Below, one piece after another: positions 16,354-25,045 of a stretch of 64,000 nucleotides of DNA. The DNA is from Bacteroides fluxus YIT 12057. Lineage in GTDB: Bacteria > Bacteroidota > Bacteroidia > Bacteroidales > Bacteroidaceae. Under the pieces are notes generated by a model. The model did no database searches. It was given only the letters and a program-made list of their open reading frames with translations, and was not told where the DNA came from. The DNA lies in NCBI RefSeq assembly GCF_000195635.1, contig NZ_GL882623.1, positions 78,687 to 142,686 of the forward strand, given 5' to 3'. The stretch's first letter is position 1; every line of letters starts with the position of its first letter. Both the position numbers and the translations under genes were made by a program.

Positions 16354-16794
16354 ATGAAGAAGATATCTGTTTTGTTGTTGTTGACAGTGTTAATGGGCTG
16401 TGGCGTTTATGGAGGTTATGGGTTTGACTATGCTCAATTGAGCAGTATTGAGCGAGGTATGAGCTTTAAGGAGGTAACTGCCGTTCTGGGGGAACCGGCT
16501 TTCCGTGATTTCGACAAGGAGAGGGAAGCGTGGACCTTCCGTGCTTTGGGGATGCAGGGATGGTCGGTTGTTAAGGTCTGGTTTAAGGAGGGCAAGGTTG
16601 TGGAGATGAAGAGTTATCTGGAAGATACAGGCACTCCTGCCAAGACGAACCGTCATTTAGACGGCAAAAAAGACTCCTCTTCCGGCACGGTGGATGCTAA
16701 AACGAAAGTGTATGTTTCTCCTGAAGGTAAGCACTATATTCAGACAGGTAATATAGTGGTTACTCCAGAAGGCAAACATATCATAGTTCCTTAA
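16354..16794 (+). CDS. Small lipoprotein with SmpA/OmlA (BamE-like) fold
   Basis: A 146-aa protein with a lipoprotein signal ending LTVLMGC, so C16 would be lipidated. Residues 30-90 (LSSIERGMSFKEVTAVLGEP, WTFRALG, VKVWFKEGKVVEM) follow the BamE-like repeat pattern, in which a turn-helix motif before LGEP is followed by three strands. The C-terminus carries two similar VSPEGKHYI and VTPEGKHII strands. BamE-like folds occur both in outer-membrane assembly factors and in unrelated lipoproteins, so a BAM role is not claimed. Convergent with the DMT transporter gene, 8 bp apart. Confidence 0.75.
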   Translation: MKKISVLLLLTVLMGCGVYGGYGFDYAQLSSIERGMSFKEVTAVLGEPAFRDFDKEREAWTFRALGMQGWSVVKVWFKEGKVVEMKSYLEDTGTPAKTNRHLDGKKDSSSGTVDAKTKVYVSPEGKHYIQTGNIVVTPEGKHIIVP

Positions 16795-16802
16795 GGTATG
16801 CC

Positions 16803-17741
16803 TCATTTGTTTTTTACACGTTTCAACGGTAATCTTGGAAATAGTTTTCTGAAACGTACCAAATGGGAAGTAATGTTGCTTCCGGCAATAATGAAAGTTA
16901 CGGCCAGGATAATCAATACTATTCCACAGCACAATCTTGGGGTCAAGGATTCTCCGAAAACGGTGACTCCGAAGAACACGGCTGTGACAGGTTCCAAGGC
17001 TCCAAGGATGGCTGTTGGGGTAGAGCCTATGTATTGGATAGCCTGTGTGGTACACAGGAATGATATGGCGGTTGGGAAAACGGCCAGTGCAATCAAGTTT
17101 CCCCATAAATACCATTTATCCACAACATGCAGGCTTTGGCCGAAATCGACACGGACTAAGAATAGTGACAAGCCGAAAAGTAATACATAAAAAGTAACTT
17201 TAAGTGTTGCCACATCTTTCAGCATAGGCCGGTTTACGCCTACGATATAGATGGCATAAGAAAGGGCCGACGCCATAACCAGGCTGACGCCTACCAGACT
17301 GAGTGTTGCGCCGTCACCTCCTTTATAAAGGAGCCCGATGCCGCTTAATGCCAAGAAGATGCAGAAGGTGGTCTGTAGGGTGATTTTCTCTTTGAAAGCG
17401 ACTGCCATGATCAATGCTACCAGAATAGGATAGACGAACAGAATGGTTGATGCGATACCGGCTTCCATATAGTTGTAACTCTGGAAGAGGGTAAGGGAAG
17501 AGATGGCAACCAGCCATCCCAGAATGATCAACGGAAGTATCTCTTTTCTTTTAAGCTTGAAGTTCCTGCCCCGTGTCTTGAGCATGATGCCCAATATCGG
17601 AATGGCAAACAAATATCTGAAAAAAAGAACGGAATCCGGATCCATGCCTTCCTTATACAACGGGAGTGCGAAGAGCGGGTTCATGCCGTAGGTGGCAGCG
17701 GCAATGGTCCCCAATATGTATCCTTTGACTTTTGCATTCAT
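16803..17741 (-). CDS. DMT-superfamily (EamA) transporter
   Basis: A 312-aa integral membrane protein with about ten hydrophobic segments arranged as two EamA repeats. The first ends near residue 140 and the second carries the TPTAILGALEPVTAVFFGVTVFGE signature seen in pieces. Such proteins export metabolites or amino acids across the inner membrane; the substrate here is unknown. It is single, with no clear promoter match, lies downstream of a tRNA-Lys terminator, and converges on the small lipoprotein gene. Confidence 0.9.
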   Translation of the reverse strand: MNAKVKGYILGTIAAATYGMNPLFALPLYKEGMDPDSVLFFRYLFAIPILGIMLKTRGRNFKLKRKEILPLIILGWLVAISSLTLFQSYNYMEAGIASTILFVYPILVALIMAVAFKEKITLQTTFCIFLALSGIGLLYKGGDGATLSLVGVSLVMASALSYAIYIVGVNRPMLKDVATLKVTFYVLLFGLSLFLVRVDFGQSLHVVDKWYLWGNLIALAVFPTAISFLCTTQAIQYIGSTPTAILGALEPVTAVFFGVTVFGESLTPRLCCGIVLIILAVTFIIAGSNITSHLVRFRKLFPRLPLKRVKNK

Positions 17742-17780
17742 AAACCTTGAACTTTATCTTGTTAATTACTATATGAAAAA

Positions 17781-17810
17781 AGCAGCTATCTGATTTAGAT
17801 AACTGCTTTA
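17781..17810 (-). terminator. Terminator of tRNA-Lys
   Basis: On the minus strand AGCAGTTATCT pairs with AGATAGCTGCT (one G-U) around a 5-nt loop and is followed by a run of six T, just after the tRNA 3' end. Confidence 0.75.
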
Positions 17811-17814
17811 TTCT

Positions 17815-17890
17815 TGGTGATCCGCTTGGGGCTCGAACCCAAGACCCCAACATTAAAAGTGTTGTGCTCTACCTGCTGAGCTAGCGAATC
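17815..17890 (-). tRNA. tRNA-Lys (anticodon TTT)
   Basis: The 76-nt gene has a 7-bp acceptor stem (GATTCGC with GCGGATC). The D-arm is GCTCAGCAGGTAGAGC and the anticodon loop CTTTTAA lies in a CAACA/TGTTG stem. The T-arm TTGGGTTCGAGCCCCAA is followed by discriminator A and an encoded CCA. The anticodon is TTT, decoding lysine. Confidence 0.97.
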
Positions 17891-17916
17891 AATCCTTTAT
17901 TGCTGTTAAGCGGGTG

Positions 17917-17946
17917 CAAAGATAGGCACATTTCTTGAAAAAACAA
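17917..17946 (-). promoter_or_regulatory. Promoter of tRNA-Lys
   Basis: On the minus strand TTG (17944-17946) and TATCTTTG (17917-17924) are spaced by 19 bp, about 27 bp before the mature tRNA 5' end. Confidence 0.65.
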
Positions 17947-17976
17947 GAGTATGGATGAAAAAAGTTTGTATTATTT

Positions 17977-19101
17977 TTATTCGCAACTATCTTTCTGCTG
18001 ATTATCAGATGATTCTGTTTTATGGATATTTTCGCGATTGATGATGAATCGCTGATAATAGGATAACATTAATGTGGTAAGTGGAAGAGCTATGATCATG
18101 CCCAACATTCCCATTAGAGACCCCCATATAGACAAGGATAAGAGAATAATGGCTGGGTTCAATCCTGTTATCCTGCCCATGACACGGGGCACTATCAGTC
18201 CGTCTTGAATGGCTTGTACAACGGCGAATACGGCTGTTGCCGATGCTATGATAATCCAGAAATTACCTCCCGTGTCTGCAGCTTTCAGGATGGCAAGTAT
18301 AATGGTAGGTACAAACCCGATAACCTGCAGGTAAGGTACCATATTAAGGGCGCCGATAAACAGTCCCAAACCTATAGCCAGCGGGAAATCTATGATGAGG
18401 AATCCGATACTGAACAGGATACCCACGCATAGGGCGACAAACGCTTGTCCGCGAAAATATCTGTTCATGCCGTCTTTGACATCATTGAATAGGTTTACCG
18501 CAAAAGGACGGTATTTCTGTGGAACAAGATGGGCCCAGCCTTCTGCGATGCTTTCATAATCCAATAGAATAAAAACGATGTACAGGAGAATCAGAAAGAA
18601 GGTGAAAAAGCTGAATAGCAGATTGACCGATTCTGACAGCAGGGACCATAATCGGGGGACTGTCTCCTTGAGGGCATCTAAAAGACTCTCCTCCTTGAAA
18701 AGCTGGTTGAGGAATTGCATGTCGATGTTCTCCCTCAAAAATTCCGATAGTGTTTTAGGGACATTGCTGTCATGGGCTCCATTGGAAAAGTATTCTATCA
18801 AAAGATCCTTGACTCTACCGAACTCTTGTATCATAGGGGGGACAAGCAGGTAAAATGCTGCTCCTCCTATTGCTAAAAGAGTGATCAAGGCGCAAAAGAT
18901 GGAAATGACGCGGTTCTTTAATCTTAATTTGTATTGGAAGAATGTGACCAGTGGGTAGGTGAGGTAAGCGATGAGCCATGCTATGAAAAATGGCAATAGC
19001 ACACCGCTTAAGCGTTTGAGGAGCATAAGTATGCCGATAATGATAATTCCGAGGATAACTCCGCGGATGAAACTGTCGAAAGTAATTTTCTTACGTTCCA
19101 T
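17977..19101 (-). CDS. AI-2E family transporter (PerM-like permease)
   Basis: A 374-aa membrane protein of the UPF0118/AI-2E family. It has paired N-terminal helices (ILMLLKRLSGVLLPFFIAWLIAYL in pieces), a soluble stretch around residues 80-140, and a conserved C-terminal block of helices (GLFIGALNMVPYLQVIG, IVPRVMGRITGLNPAIILLS). Family members include Na+/H+ antiporters and a proposed autoinducer-2 exporter, so the substrate is open. It lies 23 bp after tdk on the same strand, probably in one unit. Confidence 0.9.
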   Translation of the reverse strand: MERKKITFDSFIRGVILGIIIIGILMLLKRLSGVLLPFFIAWLIAYLTYPLVTFFQYKLRLKNRVISIFCALITLLAIGGAAFYLLVPPMIQEFGRVKDLLIEYFSNGAHDSNVPKTLSEFLRENIDMQFLNQLFKEESLLDALKETVPRLWSLLSESVNLLFSFFTFFLILLYIVFILLDYESIAEGWAHLVPQKYRPFAVNLFNDVKDGMNRYFRGQAFVALCVGILFSIGFLIIDFPLAIGLGLFIGALNMVPYLQVIGFVPTIILAILKAADTGGNFWIIIASATAVFAVVQAIQDGLIVPRVMGRITGLNPAIILLSLSIWGSLMGMLGMIIALPLTTLMLSYYQRFIINRENIHKTESSDNQQKDSCE

Positions 19102-19124
19102 AATGTTTGGATCTGTTATTGTAA

Positions 19125-19730
19125 TTAATCACCGTTTGCCTGCAGGTCGTTCCGGATGGCCTGCTGGTAACATTCACGGCACAGAGGCTCATATTCTTCG
19201 GTTTCTCCCAATAATACTTGTTTGTCGTTTTTGACGGTACGGTGGGAAAAAGAAGCCAGTTGTCCGCACTTTACACAGATGGCATGTACTTTGGATACTT
19301 CGTCGGCGATGGCGCACAACCCCGGCATCGGACCGAAAGGAATTCCACGGAAGTCCATGTCCAGCCCGGCAACGATAACACGTACGCCGTTGTTGGCCAA
19401 TTGGTTACATACATCAATTAAACCACTGTCGAAGAATTGAGCTTCATCGATACCTACTACATCGATTTCGGAGGTAAAAAGCAGGATGCTTGCGGATGAG
19501 TCTATCGGGGTGGAGGCAATGGAATGGCTGTCATGTGACACGACATCTGCGTCGGAATAACGCGTGTCTATGGCAGGTTTGAATATCTCTACCCGTTGTT
19601 TGGCAAATTTGGCACGCTTCAGCCGCCGTATCAGTTCCTCGGTCTTTCCCGAGAACATTGAACCGCAAATAACTTCAATTCTTCCTCTACGTTTGGTTTC
19701 TTGTATATGATCTTCCGAGAATAATACCAT
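19125..19730 (-). CDS. tdk: Thymidine kinase (type II)
   Basis: A 201-aa enzyme of dTMP salvage. The Walker A loop is [15 protein letters not shown], and the lasso/Walker B region is [10 protein letters not shown]. Zinc-binding cysteines appear as CVKCG and CRECY. Length and motifs match bacterial type II TK. The promoter-like TACCTTTG at 19756-19763 precedes it. It is the first gene of a likely two-gene unit with the AI-2E permease. Confidence 0.96.
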   Translation of the reverse strand: MVLFSEDHIQETKRRGRIEVICGSMFSGKTEELIRRLKRAKFAKQRVEIFKPAIDTRYSDADVVSHDSHSIASTPIDSSASILLFTSEIDVVGIDEAQFFDSGLIDVCNQLANNGVRVIVAGLDMDFRGIPFGPMPGLCAIADEVSKVHAICVKCGQLASFSHRTVKNDKQVLLGETEEYEPLCRECYQQAIRNDLQANGD

Positions 19731-19755
19731 ATTTTCAAGTGTTATGATTTAGATG

Positions 19756-19763
19756 CAAAGGTA
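19756..19763 (-). promoter_or_regulatory. Putative tdk promoter -7 element
   Basis: The minus strand reads TACCTTTG, 25 bp before the tdk ATG. Confidence 0.5.
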
Positions 19764-19816
19764 ATACTTTTTAAATAGTATGCCGACTGCCGCATCTTAT
19801 AAAATAACTAGTATAA

Positions 19817-20992
19817 TTATCTTTTTGTACCTAGCCAAGTCCACTTGTGCCAGATATATTCCAATGGCCCTTGCTTGTGCCGGGACAGCCACCATTTACA
19901 TAGCCTTACCTGAACTAAGAATGTGAAGAATCCAATCAGTAAGCTGACTGTGTATCCGCAATAGGGGGCAAGACTCAGGCCGAACGGGAAGTAAATGGCC
20001 GCTCCTATGATAGATTGGGTTATATAGTTTGTTAAACTCATCCTACCGTAGAAACGTAAATTGTTGGTGGCGTTGCGGAATCTTTTGCTTTGATAAAGAA
20101 GGGTGAAAGATGCGGTCAAAACCAGGGTAAAGGCCAGTTTCTGCCACATGTCGAATATGGTTCCTACCGTCTGCCGTATAATTGTATCATTCTGCATGAT
20201 AAGTTCTTTCAAAGTATATAGAGGAGCGAATGCTACGGCGGAAATGATCAATATTCTGACCCAGAAGTGGAGATTCTTTTCAGAAGGTATAAAGAACTGC
20301 TTTCTGCCGATGTAAACCCCTAACAGGAATAATCCGGCCGTCTGAAAGAAGCGTCCGGCATTTATAGCCCATAGAAGGCTTGCTTTCTGCCCCAATGTAA
20401 TGTTACCTGAAATGAAATCCCAAAAGTTTCCCGCCTTTGTGTATTCCGCTACCTCTGCATACATTTCACCTACTTTCAAATCCGGTAACTGATGTGCCGG
20501 ATTCATCAGATTGGCAATGTAATGATACCATTCGACAGGTTGCAATAGAAATATGACGGCAGTTATGATAATTGCCTTGTTGCTCCAATTGCGCGTAAAG
20601 AACAATACGAGCCCGACTATCGTGAATAGCAACAGGACATCTCCTGCCGGGAAAAAGGCGGCGTTTAATGTCGCGAATCCGGCTAGCAAGATTAAACGCC
20701 ATAGAAAACGATAGCCAAAATCTTTGCCTTGTCTCTTCTGGTTCTGGGTCTGAATATAGAATGTGAACCCGAATAGGAGGGCAAATATGGCATAGGCTTT
20801 TCCGGCAAAGAGGGAAAATATCCCGTTGAATACTCCTTGGTCCAGAATGTTCAGCCACTCCGGTGAGTCTGTCGGATAAACGGGAAAAATAAAATGTTCC
20901 AGATTATGAACCAATATAATTGCCATTACAGCAAATCCCCGTAGGGCATCTATTACCTCAATACGAGGATTTGTGTTGGGAAGTTGTTTCAT
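19817..20992 (-). CDS. DUF418 family membrane protein
   Basis: A 391-aa integral membrane protein. It begins with the DUF418 hallmark RIEVIDALRGFAVMAIILVHN, which is shared with acyltransferase-like membrane proteins, and has about nine helices. The C-terminal DUF418 block (FYGRMSLTNYITQSI, LAPYCGYTVSLLIGF) is intact. Biochemical function is unknown. A TACCTTTG element at 21092-21099 on the same strand, about 100 bp upstream, may be its promoter. It is a single gene. Confidence 0.88.
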   Translation of the reverse strand: MKQLPNTNPRIEVIDALRGFAVMAIILVHNLEHFIFPVYPTDSPEWLNILDQGVFNGIFSLFAGKAYAIFALLFGFTFYIQTQNQKRQGKDFGYRFLWRLILLAGFATLNAAFFPAGDVLLLFTIVGLVLFFTRNWSNKAIIITAVIFLLQPVEWYHYIANLMNPAHQLPDLKVGEMYAEVAEYTKAGNFWDFISGNITLGQKASLLWAINAGRFFQTAGLFLLGVYIGRKQFFIPSEKNLHFWVRILIISAVAFAPLYTLKELIMQNDTIIRQTVGTIFDMWQKLAFTLVLTASFTLLYQSKRFRNATNNLRFYGRMSLTNYITQSIIGAAIYFPFGLSLAPYCGYTVSLLIGFFTFLVQVRLCKWWLSRHKQGPLEYIWHKWTWLGTKR

Positions 20993-21201
20993 GTGTTATT
21001 TATTTGATAATAGTTTGATTTGTTGATTCATAATGAAAAAAGTATTAGGTAAAGGCTATCGTATTTATTATAGCTATGTAACCATGTGTTGCAAAGGTAG
21101 GAAAAATAGAGTAAACAATGGAATATACTGAAAAAAGTTCTAATTTCCGGCTTGAAATAATACTTTTGCGTGCTTTCTGAGATTTTTTCATTATTTATTT
21201 C

Positions 21202-21209
21202 TACATTTG
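21202..21209 (+). promoter_or_regulatory. Putative promoter -7 element for the 21238-23393 genes
   Basis: TACATTTG fits TAnnTTTG and lies 28 bp before the ATG at 21238. Confidence 0.45.
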
Positions 21210-21237
21210 TGGCATTAACACGGACTGTGTAAAGGAT

Positions 21238-21792
21238 ATGCAAACCTTATTAAACGACATAGAACTGGACATTCAGGAATTGAAATGTTTGATGCAGGCT
21301 ATTTCAAATGATGCCAATCCGGCATTGAGAATAGTGGCAAAACGAAATATTCAGCAGATGAAAGCGCGTTTGGATGCGTTGCAGAAAATGTTGGATGAGG
21401 CGTCCATGGATGCCGGACTTGTTTCTCCGGTTACTCCGGTTACTTCTGTTATTTCCGGAGAACCTTCTTCTGCTGCTCCCGAAGAGTCTTCTTCTGTTAC
21501 CCCCGGAGAGCCTTTTTCTGTTGCTGTAACGGCAACTACCTCTTCTATTTTGGCAGAACGTATTAAACCTGCCACAAGTTTACGTCACGCTATCAGTCTG
21601 AATGACTCATTCCGTTTTGCAAAAGAACTTTTCAATGGGGACTCTGCCCGCATGAATGAAGTAGTACGTCTTATAGGTGAAGTATCTACTTTGGATGAGG
21701 CAATGGTTATTTTCAACTCGGAAGTGCATGTGGACGATGAAAATGAAGCTGTAGCCGATTTCATGGAACTTCTTAAAAAGTATTTCAGCTAA
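21238..21792 (+). CDS. Hypothetical protein with two helical domains joined by a Pro/Ser/Glu-rich linker
   Basis: A 184-aa protein without signal peptide. Residues 1-58 are predicted helical and charged. Residues 60-105 form a low-complexity linker with repeated SVxPGE/SSAAPEE-like units. Residues 106-184 form a compact helical domain (LRHAISLNDSFRFAKELF, MNEVVRLIGEVSTLDEAMVIF). I recall similar C-terminal segments in Bacteroidales hypothetical proteins but know no function. It lies 7 bp before rsmI and probably shares its mRNA. Confidence 0.75.
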   Translation: MQTLLNDIELDIQELKCLMQAISNDANPALRIVAKRNIQQMKARLDALQKMLDEASMDAGLVSPVTPVTSVISGEPSSAAPEESSSVTPGEPFSVAVTATTSSILAERIKPATSLRHAISLNDSFRFAKELFNGDSARMNEVVRLIGEVSTLDEAMVIFNSEVHVDDENEAVADFMELLKKYFS

Positions 21793-21799
21793 ATCACTG

Positions 21800-22480
21800 A
21801 TGTGTATGGGAAAACTTTATATAGTGCCTACTCCGGTAGGAAATTTGGAAGATATGACATTTCGTGCTATCCGGATATTGAAGGAAGCGGATTTGATTCT
21901 TGCCGAGGATACTCGTACCTCGGGGATATTGCTGAAGCATTTTGAAATAAAGAATGCCATGCAGTCTCACCATAAGTTTAATGAACATAAAATGGTGGAA
22001 AGTGTTGTTAATAGAATAAAGGGTGGTGAAACTGTGGCTTTGATTTCGGATGCCGGTACCCCTGGGATATCTGATCCCGGTTTTTTAGTGGTACGTGAAT
22101 GTGTCCGTAACAACATAGAGGTGCAATGTCTGCCGGGAGCAACAGCTTTTGTTCCGGCACTGGTAGCTTCCGGATTGCCCAATGAAAAATTCTGCTTCGA
22201 AGGTTTTCTTCCGCAGAAAAAGGGGCGGATGACTCGTTTGAAAGTGCTGTCAGAGGAGTGCAGAACCATGGTGTTTTATGAGTCGCCTCACAGACTGGTA
22301 AAGGCGTTGATGCAATTTTCCGAGCATTTCGGACCAGAGCGTCAAGCGTCAGTCTCACGGGAAATATCCAAGGTGCATGAAGAAACGGTGCGTGGTACCC
22401 TTGTTGAATTGATAGAACATTTCACAGCCAATGAACCGCGTGGTGAAATAGTAATTGTAGTAGCAGGAATAGACGATTAA
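21800..22480 (+). CDS. rsmI: 16S rRNA (cytidine-1402-2'-O)-methyltransferase RsmI
   Basis: The roughly 225-aa product is of the tetrapyrrole-methylase fold. YIVPTPVGNLEDMTFRAI and LAEDTRTSGILLKHF form the N-terminal signature, SDAGTPGISDPGF the SAM-binding loop, and LPGATAFVPALVASGLP the second family block. It 2'-O-methylates C1402 in the decoding centre of the 30S subunit. The ATG at 21800 or the second ATG at 21806 may be used. It sits between an unknown gene and a coiled-coil lipoprotein gene. Confidence 0.95.
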   Translation: MCMGKLYIVPTPVGNLEDMTFRAIRILKEADLILAEDTRTSGILLKHFEIKNAMQSHHKFNEHKMVESVVNRIKGGETVALISDAGTPGISDPGFLVVRECVRNNIEVQCLPGATAFVPALVASGLPNEKFCFEGFLPQKKGRMTRLKVLSEECRTMVFYESPHRLVKALMQFSEHFGPERQASVSREISKVHEETVRGTLVELIEHFTANEPRGEIVIVVAGIDD

Positions 22481-22514
22481 ATAACTTCATTAACAAAACG
22501 TAAAACAAAAGCGT

Positions 22515-23393
22515 ATGAAAAAGTTAGCAATTTTAATTGTATGCGCAGCTGTAGTGGCTTCGTGTGATAGCTTTTCTGGTGGCAGCAAAAGCCAGTTGAA
22601 AGCTGAAAATGATTCTCTTTTAATGGAATTGACTCAGCGAAATGCCGAGTTGGATGAGATGATGGGCACTTTCAATGATATATCTGAGGGATTCCGCCAA
22701 ATTAATGCAGCGGAAAGCCGCGTTGATTTGCAGCGTGGTGCAGTGGCAGAGGGTTCTTTGAATGCTAAACAACAGATAACCTCGGATATCGAGTTCATCC
22801 GTAAGCAGATGGAAGAAAACAAAGAGCAAATTGCCAAACTGCAATCCATGTTGAAGAACAGCAAGAACAACTCTGCCCAATTGAAGAGGGCTGTTGAGTC
22901 TTTGACACAGGAATTGGTGGCCAAAACCCAACGCATTGAAGAACTGCAGGCAGAATTGGCTTCCCGGAATATTCGTATTCAGGAATTGGATGCGGCAGTA
23001 ACAGGCTTGGCTGCGGATAAAGAAGCATTGTCGGCAGAAAATGAAGCTAAGGCCAAGACTGTTGCCGAACAAGACAAAGCACTCAATACTGCTTGGTTTG
23101 TATTCGGAACAAAGAAAGAGCTGAAGGATCAGAAAATCTTGACTAATACCGGACTTTTCCAGAAAAAGCAAGTCTTGAAAGACGGTGATATAAATAAAGA
23201 CTACTTTACACAGGTCGATATCCGTACTACGAAAGAAATAAAGCTGTATTCTAAAGACGCTGATATCTTGACGACTCATCCTGCCGGCTCTTACGCTTTG
23301 GAAAAAGATGATAAAGGACAGCTCACTTTGAAGATTACCAATCCCAAAGATTTCTGGAGTGTATCTAAGTATTTAGTAATTCAGGTGAAATAA
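22515..23393 (+). CDS. Coiled-coil lipoprotein, Cbp1-like
   Basis: A 292-aa protein with a lipoprotein signal ending AAVVASC (C17). Residues 30-190 are almost entirely heptad-rich coiled coil (KSQLKAENDSLLMELTQRN; KQMEENKEQIAKLQSML; LTQELVAKTQRIEEL). A globular C-terminal domain of about 100 residues follows, starting at NTAWFVFGTKKELKDQ. The architecture resembles Bacteroides proteins named Cbp1, a reported collagen-binding adhesin family. That name is from memory and the adhesive role is not shown by sequence. Ends before the terminator at 23427. Confidence 0.75.
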   Translation: MKKLAILIVCAAVVASCDSFSGGSKSQLKAENDSLLMELTQRNAELDEMMGTFNDISEGFRQINAAESRVDLQRGAVAEGSLNAKQQITSDIEFIRKQMEENKEQIAKLQSMLKNSKNNSAQLKRAVESLTQELVAKTQRIEELQAELASRNIRIQELDAAVTGLAADKEALSAENEAKAKTVAEQDKALNTAWFVFGTKKELKDQKILTNTGLFQKKQVLKDGDINKDYFTQVDIRTTKEIKLYSKDADILTTHPAGSYALEKDDKGQLTLKITNPKDFWSVSKYLVIQVK

Positions 23394-23426
23394 CACTTCA
23401 TACAGTGTATTTTTAATGCATACAGT

Positions 23427-23482
23427 TTACCGCAGATTGGCACGGATATTGGTTGGAGTGCGGATCTGCGGTAATTTGTGTT
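23427..23482 (+). terminator. Rho-independent terminator
   Basis: TTACCGCAGAT (23427-23437) pairs perfectly with ATCTGCGGTAA (23464-23474), followed by TTTGTGTTTTT. Confidence 0.75.
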
Positions 23483-23502
23483 TTTAATGTTGTAACCGGT
23501 TT

Positions 23503-24201
23503 ATGGCTTATTCTTATAAAAATCTCTTTTTTGATCTTGATGATACTTTATGGGCGTTTTCGGTGAATGCGCGTGATACATTTGAAGAAATGTATTTAAA
23601 ATATGGTTATCACCATTATTTTCAGTCCTTTGAGCATTACTATACTATCTATCAACGTCGTAATCTGGAATTGTGGGAGGAATATGGAAACGGGAGAATC
23701 ACTAAAGAAGAGTTGAATCGCCAACGTTTTCTGTATCCGTTGGAAAGCGTGGGGGCAGGGGATGTCGCTTTGGCGAAAGCTTTTTCCGATGATTTCTTTT
23801 CTGTGATTCCTACCAAAAGGAAACTAATGCCGCATGCGTATGAGGTCCTGGAGTATTTGTCGTCAAAATATAATTTATATATTCTTTCGAATGGATTTCA
23901 GGAATTACAATGCCATAAGATGCGTTCGGCAGGTATAGATGTCTTTTTTAAGAAAGTAATCTTGTCTGATGATATTGGTGTGTTGAAACCTTGGCCGGAA
24001 ATATTTCATTTTGCTTTATCCGCTACACAATCTGATTTGAGGGAGTCTTTAATGATAGGTGACAGTTGGGAAAATGATATAACGGGAGCCAAAGGGGTAG
24101 GGATGCATCAAGTATTCTATCATACAACCGGGAAGACAGGATTACCTTTTCAGCCGACTTATCAAATATCCGATTTAAAAGAATTAATGGAATTTCTGTG
24201 A
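23503..24201 (+). CDS. YjjG-type noncanonical pyrimidine nucleotidase (HAD superfamily)
   Basis: A 232-aa HAD phosphatase. Motif I is FFDLDDTLW with nucleophile Asp, motif II is ILSNGF, motif III is the Lys of VLKPWPEIF, and motif IV is IGDSWENDITGA. The helical cap lies at residues 20-90. YjjG enzymes dephosphorylate dUMP, dTMP and damaged pyrimidine nucleotides. It is a cytoplasmic, single gene between a terminator and marC. Confidence 0.88.
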   Translation: MAYSYKNLFFDLDDTLWAFSVNARDTFEEMYLKYGYHHYFQSFEHYYTIYQRRNLELWEEYGNGRITKEELNRQRFLYPLESVGAGDVALAKAFSDDFFSVIPTKRKLMPHAYEVLEYLSSKYNLYILSNGFQELQCHKMRSAGIDVFFKKVILSDDIGVLKPWPEIFHFALSATQSDLRESLMIGDSWENDITGAKGVGMHQVFYHTTGKTGLPFQPTYQISDLKELMEFL

Positions 24202-24218
24202 AATTTAGGATTTAGTTG

Positions 24219-24226
24219 TATTTTTG
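24219..24226 (+). promoter_or_regulatory. Putative marC promoter -7 element
   Basis: TATTTTTG fits TAnnTTTG, 26 bp before the ATG at 24253. Confidence 0.45.
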
Positions 24227-24252
24227 CCAATAGAAACGTTTAAAATACAGCT

Positions 24253-24906
24253 ATGGAAACTATCTTGCCTTTCGCTTTGCTTTGTTTTACCTCCTTCTTT
24301 ACATTGACGAACCCTCTTGGAACCATGCCGGTATTCTTGACCATGACTCATGGCATGACGGATAAAGAGCGGCAGTCTGTGGTGTCTCGTGCCACATTGG
24401 TGGCTTTTATAACGATCATGGTCTTTACTTTTGCAGGACAATTCCTTTTCAAGTTTTTTGGTATATCAACGAATGGATTTCGTATTGCAGGTGGTGTAAT
24501 TATCTTTAAAATAGGGTTTGACATGCTACAGGCACGCTATACTCCCATGAAATTGAAGGATGAGGAAATCAAAACTTATGCGGATGATATTTCGATAACT
24601 CCGTTGGGCATTCCGATGCTTTGCGGTCCGGGTGCTATTGCCAATGCCATAGTGTTGATGCAAGATGCTCATTCTATTGAGATGAAAGGCGTGTTGATCG
24701 GTATGATCGCATTTATTTATCTGATTACTTTTTTCATATTACGTGCTTCTACCCGTCTGGTAAGAGTGTTGGGAGAAACCGGTAATAATGTGATGATGCG
24801 TTTAATGGGACTTATTTTGATGGTTATTGCTGTTGAATGCTTTGTCAGTGGAATGAAGCCTATATTGATTGATATTTTAAAAGAGGGAGTTGCTGGTTTG
24901 CTTTGA
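24253..24906 (+). CDS. MarC family (UPF0056) inner-membrane protein
   Basis: A 217-aa protein with six hydrophobic helices. The MarC family hallmarks are LFTLTNPLGTMPVFL-like at the N-terminus, FRIAGGVIIFKIGFDML, and the second conserved loop ITPLGIPMLCGPGAI. The physiological role of the family is unsettled. It is the last backbone gene before the SusC/SusD region and is convergent with the protease operon. Confidence 0.9.
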   Translation: METILPFALLCFTSFFTLTNPLGTMPVFLTMTHGMTDKERQSVVSRATLVAFITIMVFTFAGQFLFKFFGISTNGFRIAGGVIIFKIGFDMLQARYTPMKLKDEEIKTYADDISITPLGIPMLCGPGAIANAIVLMQDAHSIEMKGVLIGMIAFIYLITFFILRASTRLVRVLGETGNNVMMRLMGLILMVIAVECFVSGMKPILIDILKEGVAGLL

Positions 24907-24995
24907 ATGTAATTGTCTTATATAAAAGAGGTGTCTTTACTGCAAGTGTGCGATATTTATGTAATATTGGGAATTATCGATCGTATTGTTAGCTG

Positions 24996-25034
24996 GAAAA
25001 AAGGAGGCCGGTGGCCAATTATGGACCGGACTCC
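24996..25034 (-). terminator. Terminator of the susCD-protease operon
   Basis: On the minus strand GGAGTCCGG pairs with CCGGCCTCC (one internal mismatch) and is followed by six T, 12 bp past the last stop codon of the operon. Confidence 0.65.
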
Positions 25035-25045
25035 ATTTCTTTCCT

